DNA of 64,000 bases from Ctenosaura bakeri. Its lineage: Eukaryota; Chordata; Lepidosauria; Squamata; Iguanidae. A program made the translations under genes and the position numbers. The stretch is taken from positions 124,001 through 188,000 of the forward strand of contig CAOLHI010000733.1 in assembly GCA_948474755.1 (NCBI GenBank), read 5' to 3'. Shown one piece after another: positions 24,901-34,190 of this stretch (its first letter is position 1; every line of letters begins with the position of its first letter). The notes under the pieces are model-generated. The model was not told the origin of the DNA. It did no database searches and was given only the letters and a program-made list of their open reading frames with translations.

Positions 24901-27900
24901 TCAGTTTGTTATTTAGAATGTTTTACTGATCTATGGTAGCATGTTTCTGTTTGGTTATAACTACTGAAAATTATTCAGCTGAGTCAATATTTATAAAAAT
25001 GTACTGTAATCTTTATTAAAACAACAATCAGAATAAAGTATTGGTTTTGGATATAAGTCCAAGCTCAACCAGATCTTCAGAATGCATATAGACAGTTCCT
25101 TATTTCTTTACATCAGCGTAAGGGCCCAGGTCTCTCACACACAGTTCTCTGGCTACCTTTTTGCCACCGGCTCAGTTTCCAAATCTAGGTCACCCTCTCT
25201 GACCAGATTCAAAAGTAGGTTGATTTGTCTTCTGCCAATCTCTAGGCTTTCTCTGAGCAAACACAGCCCTTTCATTGAACCCCTTTTGGTTGACTGAAAA
25301 ACTCTCTGGGTGGAGGACTGGCTTTTAGCCCTCCTCCTGGAAATCTGACTAAATCCAATTCAGTGTCTATAGTATTAATGCATTTCCCTAGTAGGGTACC
25401 AACCCCTCCTTCACATTAATGGGCTGGTTTTCTCCCTGGAGTGGCTGTTCTGGTTGCTTGGCAACTTGTTGCTGGATAGCTTTCTACCATTCAGGATACC
25501 ACTCTCCCTAGCACCCACCACAGTGGGGAATATTTATTTGTTCTTCTAAATCTTTTGCACTACAGCTCCCATCAGCACCATCCAATATGGCCAACAGTAA
25601 GGGACTGTGAGAGCTGTACTCTAACACACCTTCTCTGTCAGATCAACAGAAGCATCCATTCCATGTTTCCTAAACATTGCTGTTTTATTCATCCCCCACC
25701 TCACTCAAAATTGGATGTGCAATCCTGACCTGCCAGCACAAATCAATGCTTCTAATTTGTCATAACACTAAGCAACACCACAACAGATCTTACATTTCAC
25801 ATTGAGGGAGACACTCATAGATGTCACTTCATTCCGCTCTTCAATCCTGGCTTCACAGATGTAGACACCAGCATCTGAAGGCTGGGTTTCCTTTATCAGC
25901 AGTGTCCCATGTTCAACAGTGATTCGTCCTGCCAACCAGAATGGAAGAGGTTCACTTTTTTTATGTTTTTAGCTATAATATTCTTTTTTTTTAGTTGCAA
26001 GTTGCCATGAGTCCCAACTTTGAGAGAAAGGAGAGGAAACAAATGAACAGAAAATGAAGATGAAGACAAATGACTGCCACTCGAAAGAGAAGAAGACAGG
26101 CAGCTCCCAGATGGTTTGAAGAAGCCCATGCAGCCCTCCCCAATCCCAATAAGTTCCCCTCTCCAAATCTATGAGCATCCCTTCCTAGAATTTCCTCTTA
26201 CCATCCTCAGTAGTACTGAGGTTTTGATTTCAAATAGCCATCCAACTGTTGGTGGTGGGATCCCAGCAGCCTGGCAATTGAAATTGACACTTGTGCCCTC
26301 ATGAACATCTTTCACAGGCTCTATTTTGGTCACAATTGCAGGTTTCTCTATAGATCATAATGAGAGATAAAACTCAGAATTAGGAGCATAAAGGGATGAA
26401 ATCATTGTTATGAGAGGGAACTGAGAGGACCAACTCTTTAACACATGGGAGAGGAACCTTAGGATCTGAGACCAAATATATTGATCTGGTATACCCTAGA
26501 TGGCCACCCTCCTTCAACTATGGATGATTTCCCATCTTGAATGAGAGTTTCTCTCCCATTTTAAAAGACTGAAATGCTTCCCCTTAGTTACTAGAAGCAA
26601 GAGACTTCATCTGTAGTATTTGGTAATTTTGGTCCCACTTGTATGTCTTTGGCCCTCCCCATCATTGGAATGCAAATCCCAAATATTCACTGAAAATGAA
26701 TGTGGCCCTTGTACTCTGTGAACCAAGAGATACAAACTAAGATATCAATATCATATAAGAAGCCAAGAACTCACTATGATTTTTTTTTAAAAGGTGCATG
26801 CCTAAGGATTATGTTTTCATGTGATATAGTGTAGCCTTCAAGTCATTTCCAACTTATGGAGACCCTAAGGTGAACCTATCATGGGGTTTTCTGGGGCTGA
26901 GAGTGTGTGATGCACCCAAGGCTACCCAGTGAGTAACCATGGCCTAGCAGGGAAATGAACTCTGGTCTTTGGGTCATAGTCCAACATTCAAACCACTACC
27001 CCACACTGGCTCCTCTTCATATGACAGCCCACCATCAGCTGGTGGCACAAATCTTTTTGTCATCAAGATAGCTAGAGCCATTTTTTCTGATTTTTTTGAT
27101 TACTATTATTACCTGTGAGCCAAATGTCCAACTTGGCTCACAGCATCTATTTTGTGTTACCCACAAAATATGTATTAATCTCCAGTGGGACATCTCGCAG
27201 TCACTTACGAATCACACGGATTTTGATCTGAGCGATAGCAGTCCCTCCAGATTCAAAAACTCCTTTGCATGTGAAGACTCCTCCCATTTGGGGATCTGAA
27301 AGTGTCATCTCCAGCCCTGTGGAGAGTTCATCAACCCGTTTCGTATTGTATGGCTCTGAATCCTCATCAATTTCTGTCTCTTCAGGGTCAGTCCATGTCA
27401 AAGTAGCTTCCCCACCTTTTCTCACTGTTAAGTAGAGAGGGTTTTTATAAACAAACAAACAAACACTTAAAATGGCAAACTGCCTGGTCTGTTTGGAAAC
27501 AGGAAACAATGATAGAGAAATAATCCATCACGTAGATGGGTAGATAATGGAGATTTTATCTTTCATCAAACCAATCCATGATGGATGGATGGACGGATGG
27601 ATGGATGGACGGATGGATAAACAGATAGTTGTTATGTGCCTTCAAGCTGACCCAGAGTATAGCTATGGTGGGGGTAAATGAGGGCATTGCCCCACAAATA
27701 AGAATTCTGCTCCCCAAAATGAAATTTTCCTTCTGTCCCTAAATTTCTAGTATTGCAGTAATTTAGAATTTCAGTTGAGCAGTTAGAAATACAGTTTACA
27801 GACATAAAGAGGGAGGCAAAGTTGCCAAAAGAATATCAACACAGCAAATACACAAGTTCTAGGTATGAATGGTTTGGTGCGAATGATATCACTCTCTACA

Positions 27901-28210
27901 ACAATGTAAATTTCAGAAATGAAGGCAAATTTTATTTGGAGGAGACGGAGAAGAGTTCTCACTGGGGCAAAGCCCTCATTTCTCCCTCTCCCATAGCTAC
28001 ACCCTTGAGTTGATTCTAACGTATGGTGACCCTCTCATAGGGTTTCCTCAGAAAGATGTATCTATAGGATGTTTGCTAATATTGCCTTCCTCTGAGGGTG
28101 AGAGAGTAGGACTTGCCCAAGGTCACCCGGTGGATTCTGCGGCTGAATGGGGATTTGAATGACTTCCTGGAGTATTAGTCCAGAACTCCAACCCACTATA
28201 CCACGCTGGC

Positions 28211-28250
<40 letters not shown>

Positions 28251-31200
28251 CAGATGCATAGTTTCTTACATGGATAGAGATAATGATGATTGAATGTTTG
28301 AGGGAAAGAGGTTGGGTGGCCAATATAGTGACCTCCAGATATTGTAAACAACATCTTCCATAACCCCTGATCATTGACCAAGTTGGCTGGGATATATGGG
28401 AGGTGAAGTCCAAACTATCTAAAGGGAACTAGCTTGACTACCCTGTCCAAACCAGGTTTGGACAGGGTATAGGAGACACAGACATGATCTTCCAGTACTC
28501 TGAAAGACACACATAAAAACAGGAGCCACTTTGCTTTCAGGATTACACTCACCACATTGCTGTCTATGTACCGTTAGAATGCAAGGAAAGCAATTTCTGC
28601 TGGTCTGAAACAAAAATGGACTGTGCAGAACATCAACTGGGTAAGAACCTGTGGTATCACAAGACACCATTCTCCATTCCCATAATTCATAATGTTAAAA
28701 CAAACATGTTGATGGACTCCAGCTCCCATCAACCTCATACCAGCCTAGTTAATGACAAGTGCTGATGGAAAGTGTAGTCCAACAACATCTGAAGGGGGAC
28801 AGTTTCCTTAACCATACAACCCACCATACTACAATTTGAAAGATAGTTCAATTTTTTTTCTTTGTTAAGCCAGAACACCCATCTGAAAGCATAGTGATGG
28901 GAAAGAAAGATAATAGGATAACATTGCAAGAAGTTGCTTTTTGTTGAGTCAGACCATTGGTCCCTCAGTTTCGTTCAGTCTGAACCACAAAATTCAGAAT
29001 AATCTCTAAACTAGTGCCAAAATTTTGCAATTGTTTTGCAATATTTTGCATGAAAAGCCCATGTTTTGCAATATCCCCAAAGCTGTGGAATAGACACATC
29101 AACTCAGTGTTCCTAGTAAACATCTCAAAATCCAACATTATCTGGTTTGTTCCAAATCTGTGCCAGAGCTTTGCAATTGCTTTGCAACATTTTGCAGTGA
29201 AAATCCGGCATTTGCAATACCTCTCAAGACTCAAAGATCTTTGCACTTCCTACAGATGCCTGGGTGAACACAGATTTATTTGGATCTTTATGTGAATCCA
29301 CCTAATGCGCTTATCCTGAACCAATACATAAGCCAAAAGGCAAATGCAAACTTTAGAAATGTTGATGTTATCTTTCAGAATTCTCATTTTTCTCATTGTT
29401 GTCATTCTATTCTCAATCATACATCAACTGGCATTTTAAAAGAAATGATTGAACTGAAAATTGATATGCATCTCCCTGTACATTTCCAAATATATGCACT
29501 TTATATCCATTTTTATCTGACATACACACCTTTTGCAAACTTAGGTTTTGACATGCATGCTTTTTACAAACTTTGCTTCCCAAAGAATACACATATTAGG
29601 AAAATTTGCATACAAAGATGCATTTGTTTAGAGAAATATGTATAGGGAAGCATATGAATTTTCAAGCAGATTAGTTTTTATAGAAGTGTAAAATGATGCA
29701 AAAAGAAGATGAAATAAGATTGGGAAAATGAGAAACCACACCAACCCCCCCCCCTAAATTTACAGATCCTTTACCAGGGTGAATGTGGAATCTTCTACAC
29801 TAAAATTTTTACACTGACTCTGAGTTCATCCCACAAGGACAAAAATATTCCACTGGCTCCTGTTTTTATGCATGCCTGTACATACCCTAGTAGTTATTAG
29901 CTTTCACCTTTGCATAAAAAATACATCTTCTTGCCCAGCTCCACATCCCCATTGCTTGGGATAATCTCCAGAGCTTGTCTTGAACAGTGGACAGTTCCTA
30001 GAAGAGAAGATAAATGTGTAGTATAAACATTCAGCTCCCACCAGAAGGTAAAGTCTTTTTAACCAGTACATCTCAGACCAACTGATGTGGGGCACTGCCA
30101 TTTTTTTTTCTAGTATGACAGGGGCCAATACTACATTTACATCCATTGGCTTCAACTGTTTCTTTCCTTCCTGGAAACCTGACAAGGACTGGTAGCCAAT
30201 GGCCCATGGACTGGCACCAGTCCAGGGACCACCATTTTGAATAGCACTCTTTTAATCTATAAGCATCTTGACACATCTCATTCAAAAGCATGAACAACTG
30301 CTTTAAGCCATGAGTTTGTATTGGCAATAATATTTGGGACATCACTTAAACAATGAATGGCTCAAGTATCCCTTCATGATCTCTACAATGTCAGAGACAA
30401 TTATGAGCTACAAATCTCCAGAAGGCAGTTTGATGGATTTTTGGTATGAAAAACTTTGGGACCAAAGTTCGGGTTGGACTGATCAGTTTTATGAGTTTGG
30501 GTTGGTTAGCTGATTAGTCAATTAAATCTGCAAATCACAAAAATTACTCTAAAGAGGGGAAAGTATGTTTTCTTTGTGTTCAGAAAATAAGAACTATACT
30601 TTGTTACTGCCTTGAATAAAACAAAATAATGCATCTTATAAGTGGTACTCTTGATTCTTTCTCAAAACAGGAGGAAATGCTTCTTCTAAGCTAACACTTG
30701 GCTGTAAATATTAATATTTTAAAATGATAAATCTGCCTCCTGACTGATAGGGAACATCTCTTTATTTTTTGTGCCATCAACTCATTTCCAACTCATGGCA
30801 ACCCTCTATTGAATCTATCACAGGGTTTTCTTGGCATAATTTGTTCAAGGGGGTTTGTTTTTTACTTCCTCTGAGGTTGAGAGAATGTCACTTTACCAAG
30901 GTCATCCAGTGGGTTTCCATGGCTGAGTGGGGATTTCAACCCTTGTCTCCAGGGTCATAGTCCGAAGCTCTGACATCTCCTTAGTCAATAAAAATGTTTT
31001 TTCATAAGTTAACAATGAATCCCACGTATGAACCCAAAAGTGCATAAGCCCACTACATTCAATGAGAGTCATGCCCAGGTAAGTATGTCCAGGTCTACAG
31101 CCTTAAATCTAAATGGTGATTTGACTAAATAGGGCATCAATCCTGCAAATATTGTATTCTATTTGGAAAGAAAATATTTCAAGAGGTATGTTAGGTGGAA

Positions 31201-32839
31201 AGAGAAAAAATGGGGGGGGAGTCACCAAAGTATCTAACTGTGGGAAAGCAGTGGGAAAGTTGTTCCACCAAAGTATGTCAATCATTTTCTCTATGGGGAA
31301 AAAAACTATATTCAAATAACTTGAGGGCTGTCACAGGGAATATACTGTGATCTTATTTTATGTTGTTCTGGAGGAAAGGACCTAAACCAAAGGGCTCACA
31401 TTCAACCTAAAGAAATTCTGACTGAATATTAGGAAGAACTTCCTGGCAGGGGAATAAACTCCCTCAGAAAGCAATGAACTTTCCTTCACTGGAAACTTTT
31501 AAACAGGAGTAGGTGCCTACTTTTCATGGATATTTTAATGATGAATTCCTAAAATGATAGAATGTTGACCTAAATGACCTTAGAATCTTTCCAAAGGTAT
31601 GCTTATTTGGACTGTGGAGGGATTGTCAAACCACCTCACCTCACAAGGGAGTACCTTGCAGCTCACAACTTCTTTGGTCTATTATTGCTAGTTAGTGAGT
31701 AGAGGTGAGGAACTATTTACCATCTGGTACCCTCTTCCATGGAACAGAGCTCTAATTGCCTTTTCACTAAGAAATTTGAGATGCTTCTGATTTTGCCTAT
31801 TCCTGATACCTCAGAACAGGAAAAAGCAACAATTCTTTGCCCAAAAAAACTAGTATTGGAGCTGGAACAGTGTGACCTACTCACAGCTGACCAAGCACCA
31901 TGGATGGCTGAAGGGAGAAAGAAGATGAAGCAGTTGCATAGGAAAGCCAAACTTAGATTCTTGGAAGAGTTCGGGGGATGGGGGGGGGCTGGAGCAAGTC
32001 ATTTCTATTTGGCTTGTTATGCCATCAGTTAGAACAGGGCTATTCAACGTGGTGGTCCATGGATCAGTGCTTGTTCCTGAGCCCTCTGTACCTAATCTCT
32101 GGAGAGGTTCCAGGAAAGAGAGAAATAATATTAGTCAGTGGGAGCAAATATGGTACTGGTTGCTGGCATTCAGGGATGGGGGAATTTTCTGTCCTCTATA
32201 TTGGATAGCTCAGGAAACATTGTTAGAAGAAGCAGATGCTATATTCTTATGCAAACTTTTCAAATTCTTCACAGCACTGATATCTACAGCAGGAACCATA
32301 TCTGCATATTTACTTGAAGGTAGCAAGGCAGTTTACCCAAAAGATCAATACATCCTTAGAATACAAATGCAGCCACAAAATACAGTCAAATAATGGTTTA
32401 AAACAGCTGGCCTGAATACACACACACAAATTACAAACTGCTTGAATACTAAACACTACCACCTACCCCATGCTAGTTGAAAGGAAGCAAAGAGAGACTG
32501 GCCTTGTACAAAGGAGTACTCCATGCTACCAACTTTTGTTGCAGATCCTTAAATCACCCTCTTCCAACATGTTGTAGGCTGCAACCCCTCAGCCAGCATG
32601 ACCCCATTGCATGGAAGTGAGAATGATTGTCACTGAAAATGTCTGGAAGGCATCACATTCAGAAAATCTGTCTCAACTTAACAAACAGGAATGAAATAAC
32701 CCAGGGACAAATTAACTGACTTGGGAGGCTGTAGCATCAACAGAACTAACCCTCCATCTCTCTTAACAGGGACTTTTTTGAGCCATGTGTTCTTACCTGC
32801 TGCAAAAATCAAAATGAGAAATCTCCCTAGTCCCATCAT
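17793..32839 (-). CDS. NCAM-like three-Ig transmembrane protein (whole gene, 8 exons)
   Basis: This is the gene-level entry; the exons follow as separate entries. The spliced product would be about 366 residues if the frame were intact: signal peptide (about 1-20), Ig1 (core Cys43, Trp55, Cys97), Ig2 (Cys141, Trp153, Cys190), a third Ig domain that matches NCAM Ig5 best, a transmembrane helix (about 312-332) and a tail of about 30 residues. The membrane region reads VVDATCYY then RGLLMYC, which parallels VVDITCYF and CGLFMC in NCAM1. Each Ig domain is split over two exons, as in NCAM, and the phases agree (1,1,1,1,1,0,1) except at one frameshift in exon 4. NCAM proteins are homophilic adhesion molecules with five Ig and two FN3 domains. 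Ig3, Ig4 and both FN3 domains are not visible here, and no room for them remains between exons 7 and 8 outside repeats. It could be a functional divergent paralogue with a sequencing error, or a recent pseudogene. The function is unknown. Confidence 0.8.
18150..18553. mobile_element. Harbinger-like MITE, 404 bp
   Basis: It is bounded by GGCCATTTTTGCAC and TGCAGAAGTGGCC, with TTA immediately outside both ends. It lies in the last intron of the NCAM-like gene. No open frame is relevant to a transposase. Confidence 0.65.
18753..19425. mobile_element. MITE halves separated by a TCTA microsatellite and other DNA
   Basis: The left half (18753-18875) holds CACATTGCACAATTATTGAG and CAGCTGAGAATTC. 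The right half (19310-19425) holds AGAGAATTCCAAATGGCCC, AGTCCCAGGATTCC and AATAGCACTATAATTCTGTA. Between them lie (TCTA)n and about 380 bases of AT-rich DNA. Confidence 0.5.
18874..18930. repeat. (TCTA)14 microsatellite
   Basis: Perfect tetranucleotide repeats in the last intron of the NCAM-like gene, at the broken end of a MITE half. Confidence 0.95.
19817..19860. repeat. (TG)n with GCGCGC interruption
   Basis: About ten TG units are followed by CGTGCGCGCACGCGTGCA, an alternating purine-pyrimidine run. Confidence 0.9.
19862..20050 (-). mobile_element. 5S-rRNA-derived SINE
   Basis: In reverse it carries CACTGAAGGC, ACAAGATCGTGGAAGC and GTACTTGGATGGGGGACCA, diverged from the 5S head, and the body has AGCCATAGCAGGCCACCTCTG. 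It lies in the NCAM-like gene. Confidence 0.7.
20783..20876 (-). CDS. NCAM-like gene exon 7: third Ig domain, second half
   Basis: This 94-base exon enters in phase 0 and leaves in phase 1 (acceptor TTTTGGTTTCAG, donor GTGAGC). It encodes FTPESPEDLSELFIRAANDL then GSTEKKVALLE. It corresponds to TPDSENDFGNYNCTAVNRIG of NCAM Ig5, with the second core cysteine also changed to Phe. Loss of both members of the disulfide pair suggests coordinated change rather than random decay. The exon joins directly and in phase to the transmembrane exon. Confidence 0.82.
20880..23560. other. Intron 6 of the NCAM-like gene
   Basis: It holds a GGAAA tract and unidentified sequence. Around 21200-21560 there is a GC-richer patch that may be an old DNA transposon. 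No further exon was seen. Confidence 0.5.
22519..22618. repeat. Poly(A)-poly(G)-(GGAAA)n tract
   Basis: AAAAAAAAA, then about 13 G, then about 15 GGAAA units, a strongly strand-asymmetric purine tract in an intron of the NCAM-like gene. Confidence 0.95.
23566..23756 (-). CDS. NCAM-like gene exon 6: third Ig domain, first half
   Basis: The acceptor is TGCTCTTTTCAG and the donor GTGAGA leaves phase 0. The exon encodes FSPRIGLPTGES, then PTQFNFSVLANPPAAVSISW, then a charged stretch ending HLYLFE. The motif FSVLANPPAAVSISW aligns with CEVFAYPSATISW of NCAM Ig5, but the core cysteine is replaced by Phe. The tryptophan of strand C is kept. The alternative is homology to Ig3, but Ig5 fits better in both halves of the domain. 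Confidence 0.82.
24092..24325 (+). mobile_element. tRNA-derived SINE with ACA tail
   Basis: The A-box-like TGGTTTGAGTATTGGACTA and the B-box GGGTTTGAATCCC are in tRNA spacing. The body TGACCTTGGGCAAGGCAC and the tail CACACACCAACAACAACA complete it. It is in an intron of the NCAM-like gene. Confidence 0.8.
24330..25790. other. Intron 5 of the NCAM-like gene, remainder
   Basis: Unique and weakly repetitive sequence, with short palindromic scraps of hAT type near 24590-24690 and 25560-25625. No exon was seen. Confidence 0.5.
25794..25928 (-). CDS. NCAM-like gene exon 5: Ig2 second half
   Basis: This exon encodes GRITVEHGTLLI, then DAGVYICEARIEERNE, then VSLNVK. It contains the canonical DAGxYxC motif of the F strand. 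The residues after the cysteine (CEARIEERNEVTS) parallel CEGRILARGEINF in NCAM1 Ig2, which is the most diagnostic match in the ectodomain. The acceptor is GGTTGGCAG and the donor is GTAAGA, both phase 1. The frame is intact within the exon. Confidence 0.88.
26202..26347 (-). CDS. NCAM-like gene exon 4: Ig2 first half, frameshifted
   Basis: The exon begins QKPAIVTKIEP and gives NFNCQAAGIPPPTVGW, with Cys141 and Trp153 spaced 12 apart as in NCAM Ig2. After TGGCTATTT the reading frame slips. The open frame runs to a phase-0 end, whereas exon 5 requires a phase-1 junction. In the +1 frame the end of the exon reads NQNLSTTED, and joining it to exon 5 gives STTEDGRITVEH, which aligns residue for residue with NCAM. 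The exon is 146 bases where 147 are expected. As written, translation would run ten codons into exon 5 and stop near residue 175. The cause may be a real one-base deletion or an assembly error. Confidence 0.8.
26832..27015 (-). mobile_element. tRNA-derived SINE with ACA tail
   Basis: The reverse strand has GTGTGGGGTAGTGGTTTGAA, GAACTCATTTCCC-type and TAGCCTTGGGTGCATC, ending in a CTTCAAGTCATTTCC complement. It is intronic. Confidence 0.75.
27209..27424 (-). CDS. NCAM-like gene exon 3: Ig1 strands C-G
   Basis: This exon encodes VRKGGEATLTW, an acidic C'-D region, and GGVFTCKG around the second core cysteine (Cys97). The acceptor TACTTAACAG and the GTAAGT donor are both phase 1. Upstream AGs in the intron would hit stops in the phase fixed by exon 2, so this acceptor is the only one that keeps the frame. 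The final strand IKIRVIQK (the Q is completed by exon 4) parallels VNVKIFQK at the Ig1-Ig2 border of NCAM1. Confidence 0.85.
27577..27619. repeat. (ATGG)n microsatellite
   Basis: GATGGATGGATGGACGGATG with two GGAC variants. Confidence 0.9.
27630..28208 (-). mobile_element. tRNA-derived SINE, interrupted
   Basis: TATGGTGACCCTCTCATAGGG, GCCCAAGGTCACCCGGTGG and ACCCACTATACCACGCTGG are the SINE body and head. The 3' end at 27630-27656 is separated by a foldback insert. A GATA microsatellite follows the head end. Confidence 0.7.
27657..28003. mobile_element. Foldback element inside a tRNA SINE
   Basis: The left TATAGCTATGGTGGGGGTAA with GAGGGCATTGCCCC, and the right CTGGGGCAAAGCCCTCATTT with CCCATAGCTACACC, are inverted. 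The SINE parts resume on each side (TGTGCCTTCAAGC at 27637 and CTTGAGTTGATTC at 28003). Confidence 0.6.
28210..28250. repeat. (TAGA)10 microsatellite
   Basis: About ten TAGA units adjoin the head of the interrupted tRNA SINE. Confidence 0.95.
29000..29228. repeat. Tandem duplication, 147-base period
   Basis: TGCCAAAATTTTGCAATTG (29014) recurs as TGCCAGAGCTTTGCAATTG (29161). The following TTTTGCATGAAAAG and TTTTGCAGTGAAAA segments also match. Two diverged units are seen. Confidence 0.6.
29908..29997 (-). CDS. NCAM-like gene exon 2: Ig1 strands A-B
   Basis: This 90-base exon is easily missed because it is short and phase 1 at both ends. It has a good acceptor (CTTCTCTTCTAG) and a GTGAAA donor. 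It encodes LEIIPSNGDVELG then KKMYFLCK, which lines up with the start of NCAM Ig1 (IVPSQGEISVGESKFFLC) and supplies Cys43, the first core cysteine. Spliced to exon 3, the Cys-to-Trp spacing is 12 and the Trp-to-Cys spacing is 42, the same as in NCAM Ig1. Without this exon Ig1 would appear to lack its first half. Confidence 0.85.
30768..30985 (-). mobile_element. tRNA-derived SINE
   Basis: TTGTGCCATCAACTCATTTCC, CCAAGGTCATCCAGTGGGTT and TCAACCCTTGTCTCCAGGGTC mark an old copy in reverse orientation. It is in intron 1 of the NCAM-like gene. Confidence 0.65.
31375..31580 (+). mobile_element. CR1 LINE 3' fragment, old
   Basis: It contains TATTAGGAAGAACTTCCTGG, AATAAACTCCCTCAGAAAGC and GACCTAAATGACCT, all diverged pieces of the CR1 3' end on the plus strand. 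Confidence 0.55.
32797..32839 (-). CDS. NCAM-like gene exon 1: signal peptide
   Basis: Two tandem ATG codons open the frame, and the exon reads MMGLGRFLILIFAA. It has a short basic N-terminus and then a hydrophobic core, and it stops one base into the next codon at a strong donor (GTAAGA). Together with exon 2 the signal peptide continues as GTVHCS. A TATA box lies about 75 bases upstream, so this is very probably the first exon. Confidence 0.8.
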
Positions 32840-32910
32840 AGAAAGCGGGGTGGATATATTGGGTGTCCTTTTCTCTCAGCCTCAGTAGCCAGGACCAGGT
32901 ACTCCTGGGT

Positions 32911-32920
32911 TATTTATAAA
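32911..32920 (-). promoter_or_regulatory. TATA box of the NCAM-like gene
   Basis: The minus strand reads TTTATAAATA about 72 bases upstream of the first ATG. Transcription would be expected to start 25-30 bases downstream, near 32885, leaving a 5' UTR of about 45-50 bases. Further upstream (32940-33060) the minus strand has GGAA-core, purine-rich stretches such as GGGAAAGGGGAAGAA, the kind bound by ETS factors including PU.1; that reading is an inference. Confidence 0.6.
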
Positions 32921-33059
32921 GCTTCACTCCCACCCTCCTACTCAGCTTACTTTTTCTTCCCCTTTCCCAGATCTGTACTCTGGGGCAGGAAATAAGTGGA
33001 GGGGGGAGAAGAGGGTTGAAACAGGAAACTAGATAGGGTGGAGAGATGGCAAGAAAGGG

Positions 33060-34190
33060 GGAAATGCTGGTGTAAATCTGTCCTATCAGAAAAGGAAGGT
33101 ATACAATGTGTGGGTGTACATTAGCATTTATGTATGTATATTTTCAAATGAACATTTGTACAGACTCTTTATCAATATTTTTGGTCATCCAAAATTTTTC
33201 ATTTTGCAGTTTGTAATATAAGCTTTTCTCTATATGAAACCTGGAAGTGGGATCTGCAACAAAAGGTTGCAGTGTGGAGCACTCTTCAACCCCAAACAGC
33301 CAGCCATTTTCTCCAGCAGGACATTCCACTCCATTCTCATCTGAATTTTTTTGATCCCCACTGATGTGCACGCACAGTCCTCATTTTTCTGCTTTTGTGG
33401 GTTCTCCCTATTCTCTATCAGATTTTGGAAAAAGATCTTTGTGTGTACCGCTGCAAACCTTAGAGGTTACTTCATACCTGCTGAGGCATCTCTCTTGTGC
33501 ATGGATGATGGTTTAGATACCTAAGCCATGATACTCCCAGGATGAACATCAGAAACAGGCAGGCTGACTGGGAGCTTTCACAGGTCTTTTTAACAGACAG
33601 GTCTCTCACATACACGTACACACAGTTGTTCAGTTCCTATGTCTTTAGCCAGTGAGAGCTGGGGACTCTCCATTCAGTAGGGTGGTGAATCTGTTCCTGG
33701 TTTTAGACTGAACTTCAAAGGTGCTATCCAAAGTGCTGAAACCTATCCCCCCAAAATAGATTCAGCACTTTGGAGAGCTCCTTTTTAAAAAGCTGATTCA
33801 CTTTCCCAATAATATGGGAGCTACTGGCCACTATAGTTTTCAGCAGCAGGCAGGGCCATAGAAATTTGGGGCCTCTGGTACCTTATCCATTATGACACAA
33901 AAATGCTCATTCTTCTACAGTCCCCAGCAACACACTGATGTTATAACACAAATAGAGGTGGCAGGAACAAAAACAGCAGCAAAGACCTGGCACCTCTTGC
34001 GCTCATGATGATAAAAGACATATTGTATTTTCTCATTTACTTGCTTAAAGATTTACACAGACTAACAAAAAGACTGCATGAACAACCAAAAAACTGAAGT
34101 AAAGGAAAACCATCTGCCAATTTTAAAAACATTGAAAAGTTTTAAAACAATTTAAAACACGAGTATAATAAAAATACCTTCACAATCTAG
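33060..34190. other. Upstream of the NCAM-like gene, no gene seen
   Basis: Beyond the promoter there is unique sequence with a 75-codon minus frame at 33144-33371 that has no recognisable domain, then a dispersed foldback repeat. Confidence 0.5.
33678..33810. repeat. Dispersed foldback repeat, GTGAATC type, copy 1
   Basis: GGTGAATCTGTTCCTGG, TTTTAGACTGAACTTCAAAG and AAAGTGCTGAAACCTA face AGATTCAGCACTTTGG and GCTGATTCACTTTCCC. Confidence 0.5.

Larger units (their letters stand above)
28260..32790. other. Introns 1-2 of the NCAM-like gene, remainder
   Basis: It holds the 147-base tandem duplication, an old hAT-like foldback at 28680-28805, SINEs and a CR1 fragment. The segments at 30070-30250 and 32030-32130 look like two ends of one diverged DNA transposon family (CATGGACTGGCACCAG and GTCCATGGATCAGTGC). 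Confidence 0.45.

Noticed and set aside
28553..28604. Exon-like 52-base block (minus) with acceptor TTTTTGTTTCAG and donor GTGAGT in the NCAM-like gene
   Set aside because: The phase required by exon 1 gives a stop after 13 codons, and including it would break the good join between exons 2 and 3. The open frame is not Ig-like.
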